DNA of 45,693 bases from a virus. Below, one piece after another: positions 13,204 through 20,826 of the stretch. Position numbers and translations under genes: made by a program. How positions within the stretch are numbered: position 1 is the stretch's first letter; each line of letters begins with the position of its first letter. The notes beneath the pieces are model-generated. The model did no database searches, was not told the origin of the DNA, and worked only from the letters and a program-made list of their open reading frames with translations. The stretch is taken from positions 1 through 45,693 of the IMG/VR virus record IMGVR_UViG_3300032046_000052. One strand, 5' to 3'.

Positions 13204-14935
13204 ATATCATTACAACGACTATTCTTGTTTTTTAAAACAAGCAACTCCGGTAAATCCAGTAGCTATTGATCTTGAAACCACTGGCCTTGACCCAAGGAAA
13301 GATAAGATATGCTTTCTATCTCTGTGCTTTCAACCTGGTGAAGCGTGGGTCTACCAATGGCCTATGAAAGATGGCACTATTCAACCATTACTATGGTCAA
13401 TTGATACCATGAAGATATTTCATCATGCTAAGTTTGATATATCCTTTTTAAATGAGAACGGTTGTACCGTCAATAATTTTACCGATACGCAGTTAATGGC
13501 CTACCATGTTGATAATCGTAATTCAGGTAGAGAATCTAGCCTCAAGTTTCTTGCTAAGAAATATCTTAACATCGAAGAGGCCACGGAGTTTAAAGACCTT
13601 TTTCCTAAACGCCAAAATAAAGGCAAGACTATCCTTGATGTTCCCATTGAAAAAGTGATTCCCTACGCTGGTGATGACGCTATTTATACTTTTGGACTTT
13701 ATATTGTATTCGATCCCTTAATTGAAAAAGAAGTTGGCGTGGAAGAAAACCTACAGTTTGATGTGCAAATTTCTACAATTATCAAGGAGATGGTCAAGAA
13801 TGGATGCAGAATTGACACTACCAAGTTGCTACAACTACAATCTGAATGTGGCGTGAAGTTAGCAGAATATGGTAGAATCTTACACAAGTGGATACCTGAA
13901 ACAGTAAACTTAAATAGTCCCAAGCAATTACAAGATTTACTTTATTGGAAATGGCAACTTCCGATTGTTGAGTTTACTGACGCAGGTGGCTTTTGTGTCG
14001 ATGATGATGCACTTAGCTTGATTGAAAAGAGACATCCAGCGATTCCGTTTCTGCGTGAGTACAAAGGATATAAGAAGTTGCAATCCACCTATCTCGAACC
14101 CTTTGCTGAGTACACCAGAGAGGATGGTTTTCTACATGGTAATTTTAATCAGGTAGCAACGATTACTGGAAGGTTGTCAAGTTCTGATCCCAATTTACAG
14201 AATATTCCTGTGAAGTCAGAGATGGGTAAAGAGTTTCGTAAATGTTGGATTAGCCGTTTTCCCAAAGGTAAACTTGTGGTAGCTGACCACTCCCAAATTG
14301 AGATGAGAGTGATGGCACACTTTTCTGGCGATAAGGCGTTGATCCAGGCGATTTTCGACGGAGAGGATTTGCACACGGCAACTGCAAAAGCTATCTTCGG
14401 AACGGATGAACCCACAACAGAACAACGCGGGGTTGGTAAAACAATTAACTTCGGTACTATTTATGGGATGGGTGCGCGAAAATTAGCACTGTCCCTCGGT
14501 ATTTCATTAGGTGAGGCTGAGATGTATTTACGTACTTATTTTCAGGTTTATAAAGGAGTGAAAGAGTATATGTATGATCAACAAAACTTTGCTCAGGACA
14601 ATAGTTATGTTACCACGTTACTTGGGCGAAGATTGAATATCCAGACTTACGATTATTCCGGTACACGTGCTGTTAATTATCCGATTCAAGGTTCAGCTTA
14701 TGAGATTATCAAACTTGGGATGATTCAAATGTCTAAATTCATTGTAGATCAAGGCAATCGTGCAAAGTTAATACTCCAAGTCCACGATGAGTTGGTCGTA
14801 GATTGCCCTGAGTGTGATCTTGACATCTACGAGAAATGGATGGAAGAAATTATGCTTGAGACTATACCAAAACTTAAGGTGCCATTGAAAGTTGATGTGA
14901 AAGTTGTTAATTCATGGGGAGAGGCAAAAGACTAA
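13193..14935 (+). CDS. polA: DNA polymerase family A with 3'-5' exonuclease domain
   Basis: 580 residues. The exonuclease domain opens with AIDLETTGLD (Exo I, D and E ligands) and has later aspartates in FDISFL and YAGDDAIY. The polymerase domain has motif A VVADHSQIEMRVMAHFSG, motif B RGVGKTINFGTIYGMG and motif C QVHDELVVDCPE, all with the catalytic Asp/Lys/Tyr residues. No 5'-3' exonuclease domain, as in T7-like polymerases. ATG 13193 lies inside the preceding small gene; an in-frame TTG at 13190 is the alternative. Works with the primase-helicase upstream as the replication core. Confidence 0.95.
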   Translation: MEHKYHYNDYSCFLKQATPVNPVAIDLETTGLDPRKDKICFLSLCFQPGEAWVYQWPMKDGTIQPLLWSIDTMKIFHHAKFDISFLNENGCTVNNFTDTQLMAYHVDNRNSGRESSLKFLAKKYLNIEEATEFKDLFPKRQNKGKTILDVPIEKVIPYAGDDAIYTFGLYIVFDPLIEKEVGVEENLQFDVQISTIIKEMVKNGCRIDTTKLLQLQSECGVKLAEYGRILHKWIPETVNLNSPKQLQDLLYWKWQLPIVEFTDAGGFCVDDDALSLIEKRHPAIPFLREYKGYKKLQSTYLEPFAEYTREDGFLHGNFNQVATITGRLSSSDPNLQNIPVKSEMGKEFRKCWISRFPKGKLVVADHSQIEMRVMAHFSGDKALIQAIFDGEDLHTATAKAIFGTDEPTTEQRGVGKTINFGTIYGMGARKLALSLGISLGEAEMYLRTYFQVYKGVKEYMYDQQNFAQDNSYVTTLLGRRLNIQTYDYSGTRAVNYPIQGSAYEIIKLGMIQMSKFIVDQGNRAKLILQVHDELVVDCPECDLDIYEKWMEEIMLETIPKLKVPLKVDVKVVNSWGEAKD

Positions 14936-15162
14936 TGACTATCCTACAATTTCTACAAAAGTTGCGTGATGAATGGAAGTGCATACCTCGAATTGAGGGC
15001 AACAGATGTGGTCAAGCATCTAACTCAGAACTCCGCAGAATGATCCAGCAAGGCATGGTTAAATTTAATGGTGAGGCAGTTACCTGGGATGAAGAATTGA
15101 ACTTTCCTATTAGTTCCGTTGTGTTTTTTGGAAATGGTCAGAATGTGACGAGGTTATACTGA
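14935..15162 (+). CDS. S4-like small protein, 75 residues
   Basis: ATG 14935 overlaps the polymerase stop. The stretch NSELRRMIQQGMVKFNGEAVTW resembles the S4 RNA-binding alpha-L motif (ELRRLI..G.V.vNGe). A short C-terminal strand region follows. Shares one base with the next ATG. RNA binding is inferred. Confidence 0.5.
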   Translation: MTILQFLQKLRDEWKCIPRIEGNRCGQASNSELRRMIQQGMVKFNGEAVTWDEELNFPISSVVFFGNGQNVTRLY

Positions 15163-15344
15163 TGCCACGATACTCTATCTGTCCCAAGTGTGAAAGATTT
15201 TTAATAGTTCCTGACTATGTTAACTGTTATCAATTCTGTACTCATCTTAAGGAAGTTCCACCTAACTCTGGAATGATCAATGGGTATTCAAAACTATCAA
15301 TTAGGGTTGAGAAAATAAGATGTAAGATTGTTGAGAAGAATTGA
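15162..15344 (+). CDS. Small Cys-containing protein, 60 residues
   Basis: ATG 15162 overlaps the previous stop. CPKC at 7-10, then C-x3-C (CYQFC) near 22-26, suggests a zinc site. Basic C-terminus. Its stop overlaps the -35 box of the promoter at 15341. No family recognised. Confidence 0.5.
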   Translation: MPRYSICPKCERFLIVPDYVNCYQFCTHLKEVPPNSGMINGYSKLSIRVEKIRCKIVEKN

Positions 15345-15369
15345 CAATGACCTCCAATAACGGTACACT
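15341..15369 (+). promoter_or_regulatory. Sigma-70-type promoter, sibling of the one at 4646
   Basis: TTGACA (15341-15346), 17-base spacer, TACACT (15364-15369). The spacer text (acctccaata, then cgg before the -10 box) resembles acctacaatgaggg in the promoter at 4646, beyond the two hexamers. The start near 15376 would give an almost leaderless transcript for the gene at 15385. Confidence 0.55.
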
Positions 15370-15384
15370 TAAAATGAGGATAAA

Positions 15385-16308
15385 ATGAAAAAAATATTCC
15401 TAACACCAGAGATTATGAAAGAGGTAGTTCAGCAAAATATCACTTATGTTGCTATCAAGTATGGTTGGACACGCTCAGCATTATCCAAGGCATTGACAAG
15501 ATACAAGGCAGAGCTAGTAATTAATGAAAAAATCCAGCAGGGATTGGATGATATTAAACATGGACGGTTAGTTCCAGCTGACCAAGTATTGAAGGATGTA
15601 AAAGACAAGCTAAAGTCACACAGAGTACTCATTATTGGTGACACGCATATTCCTTTTGAGCATCCAAAATACTTTGATTTTATACGACAGACCTACGATG
15701 AGTTTAACTGTAATACCGTAGTACACATAGGTGACGTGGTTGACAACCATGCAATCAGTTACCACGAACATAATCCTGATGGGATGTCTCCTGGGGATGA
15801 ACTTCTACAGGGAATTAAAATTCTTCAAACAAAATGGTATAAGACGTTTCCAGATGTACGAGTGTGCATGGGAAACCATGATGAACTAATTTATCGTAAA
15901 GCTATTACTAATGGCTTACCTAGAGCTGCATTTAGGTCAATCAATGAAATACTCCACGCGCCAATAGGTTGGACGTGGGATTTTTCACATGAGGTTGACC
16001 ATGTTCTTTACCAACATGGTACTGGCACGTCTGGTAAAACAGCCCACACTATTCGTTCAATGGGAAATAGGCAATCCACGGTGATAGGTCATATCCATAG
16101 TCATGCCGGTGTTGCCTATACTGCAAGTCAAAAAGATTTAATTTTTGGTATGAATGTGGGGTGTGGTCTAAATATTCGATCTTACGCTATGCTCTATGGT
16201 AAAGATTTTGTCAATCGTCCTACCTTGGGTTGCGGAGTTGTGCTTGAAGGAAAACATGCTTTCTTTATACCGATGGACTTGGGTGCTAAAATTCTGTTTA
16301 AGGAGTAA
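15385..16308 (+). CDS. Metallophosphoesterase with N-terminal HTH-like region, 307 residues
   Basis: Residues 10-45 look like a helix-turn-helix (TYVAIKYGWTRSALSKALTR). The catalytic domain begins near residue 79: IGDTHIPFEH (D86, H88), HIGDVVDNH (D117), MGNHDEL (N164, H165) and GHIHSHAG. The layout matches calcineurin-like phosphoesterases common in phage replication regions. Substrate unknown; the HTH suggests it may be brought to DNA (inference). Has its own promoter at 15341. Confidence 0.8.
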   Translation: MKKIFLTPEIMKEVVQQNITYVAIKYGWTRSALSKALTRYKAELVINEKIQQGLDDIKHGRLVPADQVLKDVKDKLKSHRVLIIGDTHIPFEHPKYFDFIRQTYDEFNCNTVVHIGDVVDNHAISYHEHNPDGMSPGDELLQGIKILQTKWYKTFPDVRVCMGNHDELIYRKAITNGLPRAAFRSINEILHAPIGWTWDFSHEVDHVLYQHGTGTSGKTAHTIRSMGNRQSTVIGHIHSHAGVAYTASQKDLIFGMNVGCGLNIRSYAMLYGKDFVNRPTLGCGVVLEGKHAFFIPMDLGAKILFKE

Positions 16309-16310
16309 TA

Positions 16311-16604
16311 ATGAAAACTGACTACTGTCTACATTTCATTTGGTTACTGGCCTTTTGCTGGTTAGCCTATTTAATTAGTGAGTGTCCAACCAAGGTGCGT
16401 ACAACTGATACTATACATCCGGTTGAATATAAAATTGTAGGTACCATGAAAGTGACCACTGATCCCTATCTGGTTGTTCCAGTCTATGTTGCTGCCAAAG
16501 ATGTTAGATCGTGGTATTACATGCGCGAAGCGGATAAAGTCGTTCGAACAGCACAGAAAATGATCTCTGTTTCAAAAGGAGAACCGAGTGCCTTACCTCA
16601 ATAA
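16311..16604 (+). CDS. Membrane-anchored hypothetical protein, 97 residues
   Basis: A hydrophobic span at residues 6-24 (CLHFIWLLAFCWLAYLIS) is followed by a soluble beta-rich domain of about 70 residues. The anchor lacks a clear signal-peptidase site, so it is probably a membrane-tethered domain. ATG 16311 follows aaggag. No family recognised. Confidence 0.5.
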   Translation: MKTDYCLHFIWLLAFCWLAYLISECPTKVRTTDTIHPVEYKIVGTMKVTTDPYLVVPVYVAAKDVRSWYYMREADKVVRTAQKMISVSKGEPSALPQ

Positions 16605-16875
16605 TGACTTTAAAGATGAACTTGCGTTAGGTGGTTTAAGTGAGTTTAGAAACTGCATGATGGGTTTGTACAAGGATGAGGATTGGGCGGGTGCCATTAA
16701 TTACACCAACTATCTTATCCTACAAGATCGAATGTTACGTGATGAAGGTAAATGGAAACGGTACTGGAAGTTTGCTATGTGGATTGGCACGATGGTATGC
16801 TGTATCCTTGAGGTTTACCGCCGAGTGATTGCACCTTATGAGGATGTCAAGATTCAGGAAAATGGTGACGTGTGA
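16588..16875 (+). CDS. Hypothetical protein, 95 residues
   Basis: GTG 16588 with aaaggag upstream. Helical, with FRNCMMGLYKDEDW then a hydrophobic stretch near residues 63-75 (FAMWIGTMVCCILEV) that could be a short membrane span. Overlaps its neighbours. No family recognised. Confidence 0.45.
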   Translation: MPYLNNDFKDELALGGLSEFRNCMMGLYKDEDWAGAINYTNYLILQDRMLRDEGKWKRYWKFAMWIGTMVCCILEVYRRVIAPYEDVKIQENGDV

Positions 16876-16985
16876 TTAAGATGCTGCTAATCTATGGATT
16901 AGAGCTGGTCTTTGCAGTACTGCTTCTATGGGGTACAATCTACGCAACGTTGTGTGTGGGTGATATTTATATGTGGGCACGATGA
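16872..16985 (+). CDS. Single-span micro-membrane protein, 37 residues
   Basis: GTG 16872 overlaps the preceding TGA. MIKMLLIYGLELVFAVLLLW... is one hydrophobic helix with a short polar tail. Ribosome site weak; coupling to the upstream stop is the main support. Confidence 0.35.
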   Translation: MIKMLLIYGLELVFAVLLLWGTIYATLCVGDIYMWAR

Positions 16986-17176
16986 TTAGTATTGAGGGTT
17001 GGGCTATCCTATTTTTTCTTTTAGTGGAAACAATTCTTATGGGTGTTTCATTATGGATTCAAACTGATGATGTCTATGGATGGACACAACTGAAACGTAA
17101 GAGTAAACGAATGATGCGAAGAAATTGGAGAAGATTTTGGAAAGACTCAGTTCATTATCATAAGGTGACTAAATGA
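16982..17176 (+). CDS. Small membrane protein with basic tail, 64 residues
   Basis: ATG 16982 overlaps the previous TGA (ATGA) and is preferred to an in-frame GTG at 16973. One span (WAILFFLLVETILMGVSLWI), then a strongly basic tail (LKRKSKRMMRRNWRRFWK) that would stay cytoplasmic. Function unknown. Confidence 0.45.
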   Translation: MISIEGWAILFFLLVETILMGVSLWIQTDDVYGWTQLKRKSKRMMRRNWRRFWKDSVHYHKVTK

Positions 17177-17619
17177 GGCACTTCTATTACACCAACCAAT
17201 GTGTTAATTCTAAAGAAGCCAGGAGATTGGAGTTAATTATTGAAGCACAAACTGGACTGCACTTAGAGAACCCATTCTTTGACAGTGATGCAAAAGAGAG
17301 TAAGACTGTTATCACCATGACCAAGGAGAAATTAGCAAAGGGTGATGCAGGGAAACCGAAACTCTCTGCTGATGAGATTGTGGGGATGGATTTAAGAAAG
17401 ATACGTGAGTCTGAGGGCATTGTTGCTATGATGACCAGTGAGTTCTGTGTAGGTTCAGTAATGGAAATTGCTATTGCGGCATTCTCATGGGGTAAACCCG
17501 TGTACGTGATTGCACGTAATCCATACTTTCGGGTACATCCATGGATTAAGTATTTTGCTTCACACATATTTGATGATGTCCACGCCTTTATTGAATATGC
17601 AAAGGAGAATCTTCAATGA
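17173..17619 (+). CDS. Nucleoside 2-deoxyribosyltransferase-like protein
   Basis: 148 residues. DLRKIRESEGIVAMMTSEF followed by SVMEIAIAAFSWGKPVYVIA matches the family core, with the catalytic Glu in the S-x-x-E turn. The family cleaves or exchanges bases on deoxynucleosides, consistent with phage nucleotide salvage. The N-terminal region FYYTNQCVNSKEA is less typical. ATG overlaps the previous stop. Confidence 0.55.
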   Translation: MRHFYYTNQCVNSKEARRLELIIEAQTGLHLENPFFDSDAKESKTVITMTKEKLAKGDAGKPKLSADEIVGMDLRKIRESEGIVAMMTSEFCVGSVMEIAIAAFSWGKPVYVIARNPYFRVHPWIKYFASHIFDDVHAFIEYAKENLQ

Positions 17620-17837
17620 TTCAGAAGAAAACAATTAAAGGTCACTGGCTAAATGTTCAGGAACTATATGACTTTTTAAGTCAACTTCATACTGAGGCAA
17701 GAATTAAGTATGAAGGTATCCAGATTATCAATAATCCTGATAGGTATCAGTTAAAAGGAATTATGTTAATGATTGCAAGTATCATTGAATTTACACGTGA
17801 TAGAATTAAACATGGAAACTTGAGGGTACGGCCATGA
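17616..17837 (+). CDS. Hypothetical protein, 73 residues
   Basis: ATG 17616 overlaps the previous stop, preceded by aaggag. Helical, hydrophobic middle (GIMLMIASIIEFTRDRI). Overlaps the next ATG by four bases. No family recognised. Confidence 0.5.
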   Translation: MIQKKTIKGHWLNVQELYDFLSQLHTEARIKYEGIQIINNPDRYQLKGIMLMIASIIEFTRDRIKHGNLRVRP

Positions 17838-18157
17838 AAAAAAGATATTGGTATAATGAAAAGACTAAGAAGTTAGAAGAGATTACAGCAACAACCAAGA
17901 TGGGTAAATATGCTATGCCATTAGAAGAATACTGTGAACGTAGACCTGGTAATAAATGCGGTAAGGGTGACTGGCCTCGCTCCATTGATCCGCATGGAGA
18001 GGACTTCGGTAAACTTGGTTGTAAATCGGGTCGGGGAATAATGCACCCAATGATCACAGAGGACTATGAACATAATGATGGTATGATCTACGAAAGGGAG
18101 GTATGTAAATACTGTGGAAAAACAAAAGAAGAGATTAAAAAAATCCAAGAAGGATAA
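17834..18157 (+). CDS. Hypothetical protein with Cys motifs, 107 residues
   Basis: ATG 17834 in a four-base overlap. Residues 30-75 are Gly/Pro-rich (CERRPGNKCGKGDWPRS) and the tail has CKYCGK, a probable zinc knuckle. Overlaps the next gene by 44 bases. No family recognised. Confidence 0.45.
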   Translation: MKKRYWYNEKTKKLEEITATTKMGKYAMPLEEYCERRPGNKCGKGDWPRSIDPHGEDFGKLGCKSGRGIMHPMITEDYEHNDGMIYEREVCKYCGKTKEEIKKIQEG

Positions 18158-18344
18158 AGAAGTTTGGTGTTCTGACTGCTGCCAAATGGTACCAGTTAAA
18201 TGGCCGCATAGCTGCTATGATTATGTCTATGCTGTAGCACGAGATATTTATTACCAGTTGGTTTCTATTGAGACTGGTGTTAAACTTCTACGAAGCATAG
18301 CTGCAAAAGGTAGACACTATGTTGATTTTAGTACGGGGGAATAA
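18114..18344 (+). CDS. Hypothetical basic protein with CxxC, 76 residues
   Basis: GTG 18114 with gggagg about 12 bases upstream. Very basic start (KQKKRLKKSKKDKE), then CSDCC and a helical domain. Likely nucleic-acid binding by charge (inference). Shares one base with the ligase start. Confidence 0.45.
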   Translation: MEKQKKRLKKSKKDKEVWCSDCCQMVPVKWPHSCYDYVYAVARDIYYQLVSIETGVKLLRSIAAKGRHYVDFSTGE

Positions 18345-18979
18345 TGAATGAATTTATTGCCTTTAGGAAAATACCTAGATTTAACCGTGAGATTATCATT
18401 ACTGAAAAAATTGATGGTACCAATGCTCAGATATTAATTTCACCAACAAACAAGTCTGATCCATCGGCACTACGTTCAATACCTATGCTATGTGCATTAG
18501 GTGGTAGTGGTAATCAAGTATCATTAATGTGTAATGTATATGCAGGTAGCAGGTCAAAGTGGATTACACTGGTAAATGATAATCATGGATTTGCCAAATG
18601 GGTATATGAACACGTTTATGACCTTGTTTGTATTCTTGGTATAGGTAGATTCTATGGCGAGTGGTGGGGTAAAGGAATACAACGAGGATATGGATTAGAA
18701 GAAAAGAGATTCAGTTTATTTAATCCTTTCTTTGAGTTTAAAAGTGATCCTAATGCTTTTGGTACTCCTTTGGTTTACACTGTACCCTTGCTCGCAAAAG
18801 GAAGTAAACCTAGCTCATCTGGGATTAAACTTTCTTTAGATATTCTACGAGAGACAGGAAGTCAGGCAGCACCAGGATATATGAAACCAGAAGGAGTAGT
18901 AATCTACCACACAGCTAGTGGACAGAACTTTAAGGTAACTTATGAAAATGATGAGGGAGGAAAGAATGAAGAGATTTAA
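18344..18979 (+). CDS. RNA ligase (Rnl2-like nucleotidyltransferase)
   Basis: 211 residues. Motif I EKIDG at 21-25 gives the adenylated Lys22; motif Ia YAGSRSKWI near 66; motif III RFYGEWWGKG at 102-111; motif IV EGVVIY at 183-188; motif V FKVTY at 196-200. This order defines the covalent nucleotidyltransferase superfamily, and the short length without an OB domain resembles small phage Rnl2-like RNA ligases more than DNA ligases. Such enzymes reseal broken tRNA or nicked RNA, in some phages against host anticodon nucleases. No polynucleotide kinase is evident nearby. Confidence 0.8.
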   Translation: MNEFIAFRKIPRFNREIIITEKIDGTNAQILISPTNKSDPSALRSIPMLCALGGSGNQVSLMCNVYAGSRSKWITLVNDNHGFAKWVYEHVYDLVCILGIGRFYGEWWGKGIQRGYGLEEKRFSLFNPFFEFKSDPNAFGTPLVYTVPLLAKGSKPSSSGIKLSLDILRETGSQAAPGYMKPEGVVIYHTASGQNFKVTYENDEGGKNEEI

Positions 18980-19184
18980 AGTAGGTGATATAGTCCGACT
19001 TATATGTAGTGACCAGTTAGTTGCTGAGTGTGGTGCTATTGGACGTGTGACAGGTCAAGGTAATGGCTATCTTCAGATTGAGTGGGTACAGAACCATAAA
19101 TGGCATGGTCAAATGAATGGCGGTTACTATCGTACCTCATTTACTGTTGTAAAACACGCAAAAACTTTGAGAAGGGGTAAATGA
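18966..19184 (+). CDS. Hypothetical small beta-barrel-like protein, 72 residues
   Basis: ATG 18966 is chosen over an upstream in-frame ATG (18942) because gggaggaaag immediately precedes it. FKVGDIVRLICSDQL, then GRVTGQGNGYLQIEW resembles KOW/SH3-type small barrels. Function unknown. Confidence 0.5.
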   Translation: MKRFKVGDIVRLICSDQLVAECGAIGRVTGQGNGYLQIEWVQNHKWHGQMNGGYYRTSFTVVKHAKTLRRGK

Positions 19185-19513
19185 TGACCAACAATAGCTT
19201 TTATGAAATGTTAAAGAGGATGGTGGCTGAGGAAGAAGCAACAATGGTATCCAAAGGAAAAGAGTACACAATTGGCAGTGATGATAAACTTGCCAACTTT
19301 AAGAATGTAGCCAAAGATACCGGATTGCAACCAATGCAGGTATGGGCAGTCTATTTCCTAAAGCACATTGCTTCTATTTGCAACTACGTGAAGGATGGTC
19401 GTGAAGCAAGCAATGAGCCAATTGAAGGTAGAATCATGGATGCAAGAAATTATCTTGCACTATTGCGAGGACTCATTGAAGAACAGCGCAATGAAGCAAC
19501 ACAACCAAATTAA
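19181..19513 (+). CDS. DUF1599/MazG-like all-helical protein, 110 residues
   Basis: Pattern: SKGKEYTIGSDDKLANFKNVA, an aromatic QVWAVYFLKH helix and a late DARNYLALLRGL helix. This is close to small phage proteins of the DUF1599 type, sometimes linked to NTP pyrophosphohydrolases. ATG at 19181 or 19184. Enzymatic role uncertain. Confidence 0.5.
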   Translation: MMTNNSFYEMLKRMVAEEEATMVSKGKEYTIGSDDKLANFKNVAKDTGLQPMQVWAVYFLKHIASICNYVKDGREASNEPIEGRIMDARNYLALLRGLIEEQRNEATQPN

Positions 19514-19658
19514 CTGTCCATATTGTAATAAAGTGCTCAACGGTAAGATCGAGTATGCCCATTTAATTTCCATAAATGTGACTATTGTTGCCTGTAAAAA
19601 CTGTAGGAAGTTTTATGTCATTAAACGAACAAGTCTATCACAAGGTAAGAGGAAATGA
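19491..19658 (+). CDS. Zinc-ribbon mini-protein, 55 residues
   Basis: ATG 19491 lies inside the 3' end of the previous gene. MKQHNQINCPYCNKVLNG... has CPYC and CKNC about 24 residues apart, a classic ribbon. Basic tail. A longer in-frame reading upstream is mostly antisense to sense elsewhere and is not favoured. Confidence 0.55.
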   Translation: MKQHNQINCPYCNKVLNGKIEYAHLISINVTIVACKNCRKFYVIKRTSLSQGKRK

Positions 19659-20143
19659 AAAAACCGTTATTTGATGTTCACTTAAAGATATGGGAAAGTT
19701 GGGGACACTTTTGGTCTACCGTTCCCTGGTTCTTAAAGAAGCTGAGTCAGGGTGAGTATGATAATATTGGAAAGACCAGGTATGTAGCCGGTGCATATAA
19801 CCCCACTTCGAATGAAGTACATTTATATATGGATGAAATTGCTCAGAGTGTTATTGCACGACTAGAAAAGAAGGGAATGTTTACAGCGGATAACTATCAA
19901 ATTGAATTGGTAAAAGAAATCTTTGGTACCCTTGTCCATGAGCTTGTTCACTCACTTCCAGTGTTCAGGGATGCGAATAGCAATGAACGGCATAACGTGG
20001 ATTTAAAAAAACTAGGGGCATTGCAGGATCAGTCCTTATGGTACTTCGAATTGGTAAAGTTATGCCACAATCTTGAACAAAAACTATTTGATATTAAGGA
20101 TTCCAATAAAGAATCTGGTACTGAAGAGGATTTTCCAGCATAA
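19655..20143 (+). CDS. Putative zinc metalloprotease-like protein (HELVH), 162 residues
   Basis: HELVHS at 95-100 gives an HExxH motif, followed by NERH about 15 residues on that could supply a further ligand. The rest is helical and unlike any named family. Last gene of the rightward half; its final 50 bases overlap the end of the leftward YiiX-like gene. Activity inferred from one motif. Confidence 0.5.
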   Translation: MKKPLFDVHLKIWESWGHFWSTVPWFLKKLSQGEYDNIGKTRYVAGAYNPTSNEVHLYMDEIAQSVIARLEKKGMFTADNYQIELVKEIFGTLVHELVHSLPVFRDANSNERHNVDLKKLGALQDQSLWYFELVKLCHNLEQKLFDIKDSNKESGTEEDFPA

Positions 20144-20651
20144 TCTGAAGGAGGCGTTGTGGGTTTAACCCCTCATAGAGTTTCAATTCTTTTCTGTCGC
20201 AAGTTTCATACAGTATTCGCGACACCAGTTCATCACATTTCATAAGACGTTTGGTTCCTATGATGGTAAGTAATCGTTCCCGCAAGTTATCCTTGAGCCA
20301 GGAGAAAAGTGCATTTGTTGCACAATCCCAAAAGTCATATGGAACACCTTCATATTTCCTACAAAGTTCTTGCAGGTATGGCCGGTTAACGTCCGTTAAA
20401 TACATTGGACGGATGATGATATTTCCTTTTTCCGTGACCTTTGGTAATTCATGAAATCCTGCCTTAAGCCACTCCCCATCCGTTTCAAAAGATTGAATCG
20501 AATCATAAGCCAATAAAGCATGGTTTACTTTTCCATCGGTAAAGGTACGAATAAGTTTACTCACTAATCCCTTACCTGACTGAAAGAGTACATCACCTGG
20601 CTGGATAAAAGCTTTCAATGGAATATTGTTGGGATAGATTGGCTCATTCAT
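20094..20651 (-). CDS. YiiX/NlpC-P60-like papain-fold hydrolase, 185 residues
   Basis: Residues 17-50 read QPGDVLFQSGKG, then KVNHALLAYD, and residues 137-147 KCDELVSRIL: the permuted papain-like layout in which His44 and Cys139 form the active site. Family members hydrolyse amide or ester bonds in peptidoglycan peptides or lipids. As the last gene of the leftward (late) unit it could aid lysis or be a virion enzyme for entry. No signal peptide. Confidence 0.65.
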   Translation of the reverse strand: MNEPIYPNNIPLKAFIQPGDVLFQSGKGLVSKLIRTFTDGKVNHALLAYDSIQSFETDGEWLKAGFHELPKVTEKGNIIIRPMYLTDVNRPYLQELCRKYEGVPYDFWDCATNALFSWLKDNLRERLLTIIGTKRLMKCDELVSRILYETCDRKELKLYEGLNPQRLLQIMLENPLQYQILYWNP

Positions 20652-20825
20652 TTAGAAATCTTTCTTGAATCGCACAACCAATTCTTGGGTATCCATATTG
20701 TAGACAACTTCAGTATTCTTAACCAACTTCTCCACGATTTGAGTGATTAGTTGGTTAACCATACCTTCGGCAATAAGTTCTTGTAGAGCTTTAGTTACAT
20801 CCTTTTTAATTGCTCCTACAAACAT
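20652..20825 (-). CDS. Small hypothetical protein, 57 residues
   Basis: ATG at 20825 with GGAGG lying in the end of the upstream 881-residue gene. MFVGAIKKDVTKALQELIAE... is helical, then a beta hairpin with a basic end. Ends directly before the YiiX-like ATG. No family recognised. Confidence 0.5.
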   Translation of the reverse strand: MFVGAIKKDVTKALQELIAEGMVNQLITQIVEKLVKNTEVVYNMDTQELVVRFKKDF

Positions 20826-20826
20826 T

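Noticed and set aside
13813-13842. TTGACA-N18-TACAAT inside the polymerase gene
   Set aside because: Within conserved coding sequence, with no gene start nearby; probably chance.
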